From: Ruminococcus sp. UBA4385
Lineage (GTDB): Bacteria > Bacillota_A > Clostridia > Oscillospirales > Ruminococcaceae
Length of the DNA stretch: 19,338 bases
Assembly: GCA_002391065.1 (NCBI GenBank)
Contig: DGRP01000084.1
Span: 9,664-29,001, forward strand
Direction: 5' to 3'
The notes under the pieces were generated by a model. The model had not been told where the DNA came from and searched no databases. It worked only from the letters and a program-made list of their open reading frames with translations. Below, piece by piece: positions 1 to 6,320 of this stretch. The translations under genes and the position numbers were made by a program. Within the stretch, counting starts at the first letter, position 1. Each line of letters opens with the position of its first letter.

Positions 1-25
1 CGCGGGTCATGCGGTGTTGCCTATA

Positions 26-301
26 TCAATTTTTTTCGGACTGAAGCCTTTTTCTGAGCTCATCTATCCTCTCTCTGAGTTCTTTAATATAGTTGTCCAC
101 ATCGTTCTTATCAAAACCGCCTAAAGCAGATATCTTCAGTTCATAAAGCTCTGCCTCATCAGGAACGGTGTACTGCTCTCCCCTCTGCTTTTTCTCAAAA
201 GCATCTTCAAGCTGATAAATATGTCCTGTCAGAACATCAAGATATTTAAGTGTTTCAAGCTTATCATATCCGCCGAACATTACAAATCCAAATTTATCCA
301 A
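26..301 (-). CDS. small DivIVA-motif hypothetical protein
   Basis: Predicted 91-residue soluble protein of unknown function. The C-terminal third reads ISALGGFDKNDVDNYI followed by a charged heptad-like helix (KELRERIDELRKRL), which resembles the N-terminal membrane-targeting segment plus coiled coil of DivIVA/GpsB-type proteins. The N-terminus carries a second, weaker copy of the same pattern (MFGGYDKLETLKYLDVL). I chose the TTG at 301 because GGAG lies 8 nt upstream. An in-frame ATG at 334 and a TTG at 352 have no convincing ribosome binding site. A perfect promoter lies at 378-406, so the message has a leader of about 70 nt. It is divergent from the DUF445-dprA operon. A role in division or cell-pole organisation is inference from the motif only. 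Confidence 0.6.
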   Translation of the reverse strand: MDKFGFVMFGGYDKLETLKYLDVLTGHIYQLEDAFEKKQRGEQYTVPDEAELYELKISALGGFDKNDVDNYIKELRERIDELRKRLQSEKN

Positions 302-377
302 AATAAACGCTCCGGAAGAGCTGCCCCCTTTCATTAAAAGAAATGTGAACAAAATGCCGCTTGTTTATTACATTTTT

Positions 378-406
378 ATTATATCAAATTTATCTGTAAA
401 TGTCAA
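378..406 (-). promoter_or_regulatory. sigma-A promoter for the DivIVA-motif gene
   Basis: On the minus strand TTGACA (401-406) is followed by a 17-nt spacer and TATAAT (378-383), an exact consensus. Transcription would start near 371. Confidence 0.85.
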
Positions 407-424
407 TAGCTTAGAAAAATATTA

Positions 425-454
425 TTCACAAAAATTCAATTTATTCGGTATAAA
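425..454 (+). promoter_or_regulatory. promoter of the DUF445-dprA operon
   Basis: TTCACA (425-430), an 18-nt spacer and TATAAA (449-454) match the consensus at 5 of 6 positions each. The distance to the start codon at 497 is short, giving a leader of about 35 nt with an AAGGAG site at 484-489. Confidence 0.6.
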
Positions 455-496
455 ATTATGTTTAATATATAAAACAAAACTACAAGGAGAAAATCG

Positions 497-1390
497 ATGC
501 TCAAGATCATTCTTACACTTCTTATCAGCGCAGCAATCGGCTACGCAACTAATTACCTTGCTGTCAAAATGCTGTTCAGGCCCTTAAAGCCTATCTACAT
601 CAGGGGCAAAAGGCTGCCCTTTACACCGGGTATTATCCCAAAAGGCAAACCGAGGCTTGCAAAGGCACTATCATCTGCGGTCAGTGAAAGCCTGCTCACA
701 AGTGAGGATATCGAAGATGCGATACTGAGTGATAAGTCGAAAAAGCTTTGTGCCGAGAAGCTCTGTATGGGGCTTTATATGCGTGAGAGGAATAAGCTTG
801 GGCAGATGCTGAATGATCTGTCACAGGGCTGCACCTACAGCACTGCCAGAAAGAAGCTCAAGGAGCGCATAGTTGAAAAAGGTACTCAGGCTGCTGTTGA
901 TATGAATATTGCAGAAGCTATGATAGGCGAGATAGCCGCATCAGTCAGAGAGAAAACTCAGGGCTCTATGGCGGCTATGTTTATCACTGATGAACTCATC
1001 GCTGACCTTACAAGACCTGCTGCGGAGAAATTCAACGACTATATCCGTGAGAACGCTCCTGCAATGATAGAAAAGGCAGTTGAGGAAGAGCTTCGAGCTG
1101 CCGAGGATAAGACTGTTCCTCAGGTATTTACGGAGCTCAACATTACTCAGGAGAAGCTTACAAGGATAATCGGAATAGCAATGGAGGGTCTGCTCAGAGG
1201 TAAGCTTTCGGGCTTTCTGAAGGAGCTGGATGTAGGCTCGGCCGTTGAAAAGCATATAAACGAAATGGACAATAAGGCTCTTGAAGAGCTTATACTCTCA
1301 GTTATGAAGAAGGAGCTAAATGCAGTTGTAAATCTTGGCGCTCTGATAGGGCTTATTATTGGTGTACTGAACGTTATTGTAAATCTCTGA
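497..1390 (+). CDS. DUF445 (YheB-like) membrane protein
   Basis: 297-residue protein of the DUF445 family. The N-terminus is a membrane segment (about residues 2-20), followed by the family signature: NYLAVKMLFRPLKP and then LPFTPGIIPKGKPRLA. A long charged helical region follows, and a second hydrophobic segment closes the protein (LGALIGLIIGVLNVIVNL). This hairpin-like topology, with most of the chain on one side of the membrane, is typical. Bacillus YheB is longer (roughly 370 residues), so this is a compact member. The family's biochemical function is not established. AAGGAG lies 7 nt before the ATG. The stop codon is 9 nt before dprA, so the two are co-transcribed. Confidence 0.85.
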   Translation: MLKIILTLLISAAIGYATNYLAVKMLFRPLKPIYIRGKRLPFTPGIIPKGKPRLAKALSSAVSESLLTSEDIEDAILSDKSKKLCAEKLCMGLYMRERNKLGQMLNDLSQGCTYSTARKKLKERIVEKGTQAAVDMNIAEAMIGEIAASVREKTQGSMAAMFITDELIADLTRPAAEKFNDYIRENAPAMIEKAVEEELRAAEDKTVPQVFTELNITQEKLTRIIGIAMEGLLRGKLSGFLKELDVGSAVEKHINEMDNKALEELILSVMKKELNAVVNLGALIGLIIGVLNVIVNL

Positions 1391-1399
1391 GGTGAGTTT

Positions 1400-2269
1400 A
1401 TGAACGCTCCTGACAACAGACTGGTATGGATAATGCTGTCTTTGTTCTTCTCCTGTCCGAACAACAGGCTGTGGGAAATAATGAAAAGCTATGACAGCGG
1501 AGCTAAGCTTTATAATGATCTGATAAATCACCGCTGCGGCTTTATTACAGAGAAAGAAGCGGAGCATATCAGTTTTTGCAGTGAAGCTCAGGGACAATCG
1601 GTTATAAAGAGCTGTGAAAAGAGAGGTATTCGCATACTGACTTTTGAGGACAGAGACTATCCCGAAAGGCTGAAAATGCTTTTCTGTCCGCCTGCCGTGC
1701 TTTATTGCAGGGGCGATATTACATCACTAAGCAAAGAGAAAACACTTGCTGTTATCGGTGCAAGAGAAGCATCGGAGTACTCGCTTAAAACCGCCTACGC
1801 CTTTACTAACGCACTTGCAAAACGTGGAATCTGCATTATAAGCGGTCTTGCAAACGGTATTGATCAGATAGCTCACAAAAGTGCTCTCAAGGCTGACGGG
1901 ATAACCTGCGGAGTTATGGGCTGCGGACTTGAATATGACTACCCAAAGGGTTCAGCAAAGCTTAAAGAGGCAATCTGCCTGAGAGGCTCTGTGATATCGG
2001 AGTATATGCCTCAGGTAAGGCCTGCTCCTGAAAACTTCAAAATAAGGAACCGCCTTATTGCAGCCCTGTCAGACTGTGTGCTTGTAATTCAGGCAGGCGA
2101 ACACAGCGGAACGCTCAACACTGTAAACCATGCACTGGAACTTTCAAAAGAGGTTTTTGTGATACCGCCCCATGACCTGTTCTCAGATGAATATATCGGT
2201 CAGAGCATACTTATCGAGGAAGGTGCTACACCTATATACAGGCTCGGGCAAATACTTGACAGCTTATAA
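1400..2269 (+). CDS. dprA: DNA processing protein DprA/Smf
   Basis: 289-residue member of the DprA/Smf family, which loads RecA onto incoming single-stranded DNA during natural transformation and is widespread also in non-competent bacteria. The Rossmann-like core is clear: VIGAREASEYS (nucleotide-binding loop), SGLANGIDQIAHKSAL, GVMGCGLEYDYPKG, then ENFKIRNRLIAALSD and the SGTLNTVNHALELSKEVFVIP block. The usual Thr-Ala of the SGsLiTA motif is altered here, and the PG of the following motif is PP, so it is a somewhat divergent copy. There is no C-terminal winged-helix domain, as in the shorter members. GAGGTGA lies just upstream of the ATG. It follows the DUF445 gene by 9 nt and ends at a shared terminator. 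Confidence 0.88.
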   Translation: MNAPDNRLVWIMLSLFFSCPNNRLWEIMKSYDSGAKLYNDLINHRCGFITEKEAEHISFCSEAQGQSVIKSCEKRGIRILTFEDRDYPERLKMLFCPPAVLYCRGDITSLSKEKTLAVIGAREASEYSLKTAYAFTNALAKRGICIISGLANGIDQIAHKSALKADGITCGVMGCGLEYDYPKGSAKLKEAICLRGSVISEYMPQVRPAPENFKIRNRLIAALSDCVLVIQAGEHSGTLNTVNHALELSKEVFVIPPHDLFSDEYIGQSILIEEGATPIYRLGQILDSL

Positions 2270-2274
2270 AAACA

Positions 2275-2298
2275 CCCCTCTGTCATCAGGCAGAGGGG
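2275..2298. terminator. bidirectional terminator between dprA and mgtE
   Basis: CCCCTCTG (2275-2282) pairs perfectly with CAGAGGGG (2291-2298) across an 8-nt loop. Read on the minus strand the stem is followed by GTGTTTTTA, so it ends mgtE best. On the plus strand the U-tract is poor (ATATTTC), but the stem lies just after the dprA stop. Confidence 0.8.
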
Positions 2299-2303
2299 AT
2301 ATT

Positions 2304-3668
2304 TCATATATCGAAAACTATTGTTGCTATTGTAAAGAAAATAAGTGTCGAGCAGGTATCAACTATAGTTGTGATAAGCGGTGCAGCCATTATCGCAGGG
2401 TCAAGGCCGAGCTTTTTCGCGCCCATAGGGAGCATAGCGGCTATAAGCTTTGAAAGTACCACTGTAATCATTATCGCAAGGCTGACCGTGAACGCCAGCT
2501 TATAGCAATCGACCGAGGTATCACCATGATACACGATTATGACCCTTACCGCATTGACCGCAGCAAGTATCACACTGACTAAAAGGGCTATCCGAAACTC
2601 TTTGAATACTACCCTGAAGAAATCCTTCATTCTTATCTCACCGAGGGACATTCCTCGGATTATCATGGTAGAGGTCTGAGAGCCGCAGTTTCCGCCCGTA
2701 CCGCTGAGCATTGACAGGAAGGATACAAGCACAGGCACAACGGCAAATGCCGCCTGATAGTGATTGACTACTGCTCCTGTAAGCGTTGCCGAAAGCATAA
2801 GGATAAGCAGCCATGCTATTCTGTTCTTTGCGTGAGTAAACACTGAGGTTTTGAAATAGGAATCCTCACTGGGGGCAACGGCAGCCATTTTCGAGAAGTC
2901 CTCAGTCGCCTCCTCGGTCATGACGTCCATAGCATCGTCGAAGGTTACGATTCCGACCATACGCTGTTCATTATCAACTACAGGCAGCGACAGAAGGTCA
3001 TACTTTCGGAACGCCTTTGCAACGTTCTCCTTGTCCTCAAGGGTATCAACGGAAATAACGTTTGTCTCCATTATATCGCCGATAAGGTCATCATCATCGG
3101 CTGTCAGCACATCAAAAAGACTGAGCACACCGATAAGCTTTCTGCTTTCGGTAACATACATATAGTTTACGGTCTCCTTTACCATTCCTATATGCCTGAT
3201 ACGGTCTATAGCCTCTTTGACTGTATAATCCCTGTGCAGGTATACATACTCGGTCGTCATGATCGAGCCTGCACTGTCCTTAGGGTATTTGAGGATAGTG
3301 TTTATCTCTCGTCTGGTATCTGCATCTGCGTTTTTGAGTATCCTTGATACTACATTTGCAGGCATTTCCTCGATAATGTCAACTGTATCGTCAACGTACA
3401 GGTCATCTACGACCTCCTGAAGCTCCTTATCAGTGAATGCATTTATAAGCACCATCTGCATATCGGAGTCCATATACGCAAAAACATCTGCGGCTGCATC
3501 TTTATTCAGCAGACGAAACAGCAGCGGAAGCTGTGATTTACCTATCTTTCCCTCATCATAGAACTGCTGAAGAATTGCTGCTACATCGACCTCGTTCATA
3601 TCCATAAAGATCTCACGGATAGCCTTGAAGTTCCTCTTATCAAGCAGTTCAAGCACAGTGTTGTACAT
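2304..3668 (-). CDS. mgtE: magnesium transporter MgtE
   Basis: 454-residue homodimeric Mg2+ channel of the cytoplasmic membrane. Domain order: MgtE N-terminal superhelical domain (about residues 1-125), a tandem CBS pair (about 130-255, with PKDSAGSIMTTEYV leading into it), a connecting helix and five membrane helices. The signature GTGGNCGSQTSTMIIRG and the last-helix block LDPAIMAAPLITTIVD, with its conserved Asp, are present. I chose the ATG at 3668 because GGAGGG lies 6 nt upstream and the length then fits the family. The frame stays open for 29 more codons to an ATG at 3755, but that one lacks a ribosome site. Downstream of an attenuator-like leader with its own consensus promoter. Monocistronic, ending at the hairpin shared with dprA. 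Confidence 0.93.
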   Translation of the reverse strand: MYNTVLELLDKRNFKAIREIFMDMNEVDVAAILQQFYDEGKIGKSQLPLLFRLLNKDAAADVFAYMDSDMQMVLINAFTDKELQEVVDDLYVDDTVDIIEEMPANVVSRILKNADADTRREINTILKYPKDSAGSIMTTEYVYLHRDYTVKEAIDRIRHIGMVKETVNYMYVTESRKLIGVLSLFDVLTADDDDLIGDIMETNVISVDTLEDKENVAKAFRKYDLLSLPVVDNEQRMVGIVTFDDAMDVMTEEATEDFSKMAAVAPSEDSYFKTSVFTHAKNRIAWLLILMLSATLTGAVVNHYQAAFAVVPVLVSFLSMLSGTGGNCGSQTSTMIIRGMSLGEIRMKDFFRVVFKEFRIALLVSVILAAVNAVRVIIVYHGDTSVDCYKLAFTVSLAIMITVVLSKLIAAMLPMGAKKLGLDPAIMAAPLITTIVDTCSTLIFFTIATIVFDI

Positions 3669-3796
3669 TGTTATCCCTCCAGTTTGCAAGTATACATATT
3701 TTTGTACACTTAATGCAATAATAACGGCGCACTCCTTCCGTAACACGAAATTCATACGCCCTTCAAGGTGTCAAACACTCTGCCCTGTTCTATTGT

Positions 3797-3821
3797 AAAA
3801 AGCGTCAGAACGGACTGACGC
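3797..3821 (-). terminator. intrinsic terminator inside the mgtE leader
   Basis: On the minus strand GCGTCAG, a 6-nt loop and CTGACGC form a 7-bp perfect stem, followed directly by TTTTT. It lies about 130 nt before mgtE with no complete gene between it and the promoter, so it should act as an attenuator. Confidence 0.8.
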
Positions 3822-3867
3822 CGTTTCGCAATCGCGGGGCAATAGTATTATTACCGGCGTCATCCAT
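3805..3867 (-). CDS. mgtE leader peptide (candidate)
   Basis: Twenty-codon ORF, MDDAGNNTIAPRLRNGVSPF. A GGAG lies 10 nt upstream of the ATG (slightly long), with a GAG at 5 nt. The TGA stop lies in the 3' arm of the leader terminator, so a ribosome finishing the ORF would cover the hairpin, while one at the start would cover the antiterminator arm. Two Asp near the N-terminus and two Pro recall the acidic and Pro-containing peptides of Mg2+-sensing leaders such as MgtL of enterics, where low Mg2+ destabilises translating ribosomes. The analogy is inference and no homology is claimed. A weaker alternative ATG, one frame over, lies 4 nt downstream. Confidence 0.5.
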   Translation of the reverse strand: MDDAGNNTIAPRLRNGVSPF

Positions 3868-3889
3868 TAAATCTCAGCTCCTTTTTTCC

Positions 3890-3919
3890 TAATATGGTCA
3901 TTATGACCTTAACATATTA
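3890..3919 (-). promoter_or_regulatory. 5' stem-loop at the mgtE transcription start
   Basis: GGTCATTATGACC (3896-3908) is a 13-nt palindrome, flanked by TAATAT and ATATTA arms (3914-3919 and 3890-3895) with a 5-nt bulge on one side. It begins directly after the -10 box. It could be a stabilising 5' RNA hairpin or a repressor operator overlapping +1. Confidence 0.5.
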
Positions 3920-3948
3920 ATTATACGCTCTTTACTTTCTTTTGTCAA
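3920..3948 (-). promoter_or_regulatory. mgtE promoter
   Basis: Minus-strand TTGACA (3943-3948), a 17-nt spacer and TATAAT (3920-3925): exact consensus. So strong a promoter fits control downstream of initiation, by the leader. Confidence 0.9.
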
Positions 3949-3961
3949 GAAAAATTCAGCA

Positions 3962-3988
3962 CAAAATTATCCCCTGCGCCCGCAGGGG
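3962..3988 (-). terminator. terminator of the cell-wall-binding-repeat gene
   Basis: CCCCTGC (3971-3977) pairs with GCAGGGG (3982-3988) around a 4-nt loop. On the minus strand the stem is followed by ATAATTTTG. It lies 15 nt after the stop of the repeat protein. Confidence 0.8.
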
Positions 3989-4003
3989 ATATAAGCACTA
4001 TGT

Positions 4004-6229
4004 TTAGTGAGCAACTCCGTTATTGTCGAGGTCATAGCCGTCAATATTACGGTTTATGAGCATCATTCCGTTGGAGTCGAAATAGTAACGGTTTCCGTCG
4101 ATGATCTTCCAGCCTGTTACTGCCGAGCCGTCACGGTTATTATAGTATTTCTGACCGTTCCAGTTTACCCAGCCCTCTTTAAGATAGCCGTCTTCACCGA
4201 AATTGTAGAGCGTTCCGTCAATGTAAACAGGACCTCTGGTGGCAACGCCGTTTTGCAGGAAGTATCTTCTTCCGTCAATAGTTGTCCAGCTGTTCTGAAG
4301 CTTTCCTTCATTTGAGAAATAGAAATCTGTTCCGTCAATGTTTTTCCAGCCTGCGGAAGCCTTTCCGTCATCGGAGAAGTAATAGGTATCGTCTCCTGCG
4401 GTTATCCAGCTGTTCTTAACAGTACCGTCTTTGGAAATATAGTAGATGTTCTCATCTTTATATATTCCGATAGTCAGCTTGCCCTTGTTATCAAAATGAT
4501 AATCCTTGCCGTCTATTGTTTTCCAGCCTGTTACTGCAAAGCCGTTCTCATCAAAGTAGTATATATTGCCTGCAACTGTCTTGAACTCAGATGTAATAAA
4601 CTCCTCAGTTTCCTTGTCAAAGAACTTATAGTCGCCGTCAACTCTGACTAAGCCGTCGGCAAGGGTAGCCTCTGTGGAGAAAGTATATTTCTCCTCGCCC
4701 TCGATGAAGTCTCCGCCCATCATAGCTGCACCTGTAGTTCCGAAGTAATAGCGGTCACCGTCTACAGTCTTCCAGGTGTTATGAACCTTCTTTCCCGTAG
4801 CCTCATCAAAATAGAAATAGTAGCCTGCTATCTTATGAAGTCCCGTGCAGAGCGTATGGTCAGAATAGAAGTAATACTGATAGAATACCGAGCCTCCGAA
4901 TTCCTCATACACCTTTCTGTCAAAGGCATTGAAGGTCTTTTCACCGTATTCTTTTTTAAGCTTTTCTATTCTTTCAAGGTCGGGCTCTTCATCATCTTTA
5001 TAGCTGTCCTTTTCATACTTTGTAAGGTCAGAAATGTCAGTCTTGAACTGCTTTATAGCCTTCTTTTCATCGTCAGTATACTCATTTGTATTTGTCCAGC
5101 CGACTGCTGCCGCATGAGTATTATGGTGGAAGAAATATTTATCTCCGTCAACCTCGGTCCAGCCGTCTGCAACTATACCGCCGACGCCAAAGTAATAAAG
5201 ACCGTTCGCACCCTGCTGCCAGCCGTCAAGAAGCCTGTTCTTTGAATTGAAGAAATAGAAGTGGTCTTCAATTTCAAGGAAGCCCTTTGCAGCCGAGCCG
5301 TCCTCTTTGAAATAGAACTTATACGGCGCCTCCTGATACCAGCCCTTAGTCATTTTACCCTCATCGGTGAAGTGGTATCTCTCGTCTTTAATAGTTATCC
5401 AGCCCTTGACCATTTCACAGCTGTCATTGAAATAGTAGGTATCATCATCTATATTTGTAAAGCCCGAAGCAAGCTCACCTGTGGAGGGGTCAGCATAATA
5501 ATACTTTTTCTCCATCTGCATCCAGCCCCTGTGAACTGCACCCGAATCACTGAAAAAGTATTTCTTTCCGCCAATATCCTGCCAGCCTGTCATCATATGA
5601 CCCTCGGAGTTGAAGTAGTATATCTCTCCGTCAATCTCAAGGAAGCCTACAGCCATTTTTCCGTCTTTCAGGAAATAGTACTGGTTATTATTGATCGACA
5701 GCCAGCCTGTAACTCTCTTACCTGAGTCATCATAGTAATATCCGCCCGTATCATCAAAGCCTGTATCCGGGAAGCCGTGATCGTCAAAATAATACTCACC
5801 GCCGTTTATATTGCAAAGGCCTGTCCTGAATATACCCGACTCCTCGGAGAAGTAATACTCCTCTCCTTTTATCTTTATCTGACCTCTCTGGATAATGCCG
5901 TCCTCAACGTAATACTTGTCACCCCTGTAGGTGTGCCAGCCGTCTTTGACTATATTTCCCTCATTATCAAACAGATAACAGGTATTGTCAATAAGCTGAT
6001 AGCCCTTGACCCTCTCTTTGGTCTCGGAGCTGATATAGTAGGTCTCATTATCATGAGTATGCCAGCCGACAGCATAATAAGACCCATAATAAAGATAACC
6101 GCCAAAGCCTGCTCCGAGCGCAATGGTACACAAAGCACAGGCAAAAGCAATCTTTGCCCTGTCTCGGTTCAGTCTTTTGCGGTATCTGTAATTTACTGCG
6201 ATCTCCTCAGGATTTGTCTCAATACTCAT
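4004..6229 (-). CDS. membrane-anchored cell-wall/glucan-binding repeat protein
   Basis: 741-residue surface protein. Residues 1-25 are charged and cytoplasmic, and 26-49 form one membrane helix with no obvious cleavage site. The rest is a run of about 30 repeats of roughly 20 residues with the pattern GW-x-x-I-x-G-x-x-YYF-x-x-x-G, as in the cell-wall-binding (choline/glucan-binding) family PF01473/PF19127. The run is broken once by about 75 residues of charged, non-repeat, probably helical sequence (encoded near 4870-5100, rich in Lys, Asp and Glu). There is no catalytic domain, sortase motif or S-layer domain, so it looks like an anchored binding protein or adhesin. Ligand choice (teichoic-acid choline, glucan or other) cannot be read from sequence. 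AGGA precedes the ATG by 7 nt. It has its own promoter and terminator. Confidence 0.85.
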   Translation of the reverse strand: MSIETNPEEIAVNYRYRKRLNRDRAKIAFACALCTIALGAGFGGYLYYGSYYAVGWHTHDNETYYISSETKERVKGYQLIDNTCYLFDNEGNIVKDGWHTYRGDKYYVEDGIIQRGQIKIKGEEYYFSEESGIFRTGLCNINGGEYYFDDHGFPDTGFDDTGGYYYDDSGKRVTGWLSINNNQYYFLKDGKMAVGFLEIDGEIYYFNSEGHMMTGWQDIGGKKYFFSDSGAVHRGWMQMEKKYYYADPSTGELASGFTNIDDDTYYFNDSCEMVKGWITIKDERYHFTDEGKMTKGWYQEAPYKFYFKEDGSAAKGFLEIEDHFYFFNSKNRLLDGWQQGANGLYYFGVGGIVADGWTEVDGDKYFFHHNTHAAAVGWTNTNEYTDDEKKAIKQFKTDISDLTKYEKDSYKDDEEPDLERIEKLKKEYGEKTFNAFDRKVYEEFGGSVFYQYYFYSDHTLCTGLHKIAGYYFYFDEATGKKVHNTWKTVDGDRYYFGTTGAAMMGGDFIEGEEKYTFSTEATLADGLVRVDGDYKFFDKETEEFITSEFKTVAGNIYYFDENGFAVTGWKTIDGKDYHFDNKGKLTIGIYKDENIYYISKDGTVKNSWITAGDDTYYFSDDGKASAGWKNIDGTDFYFSNEGKLQNSWTTIDGRRYFLQNGVATRGPVYIDGTLYNFGEDGYLKEGWVNWNGQKYYNNRDGSAVTGWKIIDGNRYYFDSNGMMLINRNIDGYDLDNNGVAH

Positions 6230-6238
6230 TATATCTTC

Positions 6239-6266
6239 CTCTAGTCACTATTTGCTAGTTTCTAGT
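6239..6266 (-). repeat. four 7-nt direct repeats in the 5' leader
   Basis: Minus strand reads ACTAGAA, ACTAGCA, AATAGTG, ACTAGAG in tandem, running from the -10 box to the ribosome site of the repeat-protein gene. Three units share ACTAG. It may be a regulator-binding array at the start of transcription. Confidence 0.5.
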
Positions 6267-6292
6267 ATAACACATTACTTGACAAATTGCAA
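6264..6292 (-). promoter_or_regulatory. promoter of the cell-wall-binding-repeat gene
   Basis: Minus-strand TTGCAA (6287-6292), a 17-nt spacer and TATACT (6264-6269). It lies between the aminotransferase stop and the repeat-protein start. I see no terminator for the aminotransferase here, so some read-through is possible. Confidence 0.65.
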
Positions 6293-6320
6293 GGGCGAAA
6301 GCACAATTATCATCAAATCT

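Larger units (their letters stand above)
3669..3912 (-). promoter_or_regulatory. mgtE leader, candidate attenuator
   Basis: About 245 nt separate the predicted start of transcription (near 3912) from the mgtE ATG. In order the leader holds a 5' stem-loop, an AAGGAG-preceded 20-codon ORF (3805-3867), an intrinsic terminator (3797-3821) overlapping the end of that ORF, and a further 130 nt before the mgtE ribosome site. TGACGCCG at the ORF start (plus positions 3855-3862) is fully complementary to CGGCGTCA (3816-3823), which contains most of the terminator's 5' arm, so antiterminator and terminator exclude each other. A third pairing, CTATTG with CAATAG (3840-3845 and 3790-3795), would enclose the terminator. 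I see none of the conserved M-box (ykoK) sequence. Mg2+ control is inference from the downstream gene. Confidence 0.65.

Noticed and set aside
345..587. Plus-strand open frame of 80 residues
   Set aside because: It spans the divergent promoters and overlaps the DUF445 start, with no ribosome site.
3669..3755. MgtE start at 3755
   Set aside because: The frame is open, but there is no ribosome site there, the extension is not typical of MgtE, and GGAGGG sits correctly before the ATG at 3668.
3669..3912. M-box (ykoK) riboswitch before mgtE
   Set aside because: The leader length fits, but none of the conserved M-box core sequence is recognisable. A leader ORF and attenuator explain the structure better.
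4004..6229. CRISPR array or DNA-level tandem array
   Set aside because: The periodicity is at the protein level (aromatic repeats) with divergent DNA. No identical repeats with unique spacers occur anywhere in the window.
4781..6244. Three plus-strand open frames of about 155 residues
   Set aside because: They are antisense to the repeat protein; their hydrophobic repeating composition simply mirrors its periodic codons.
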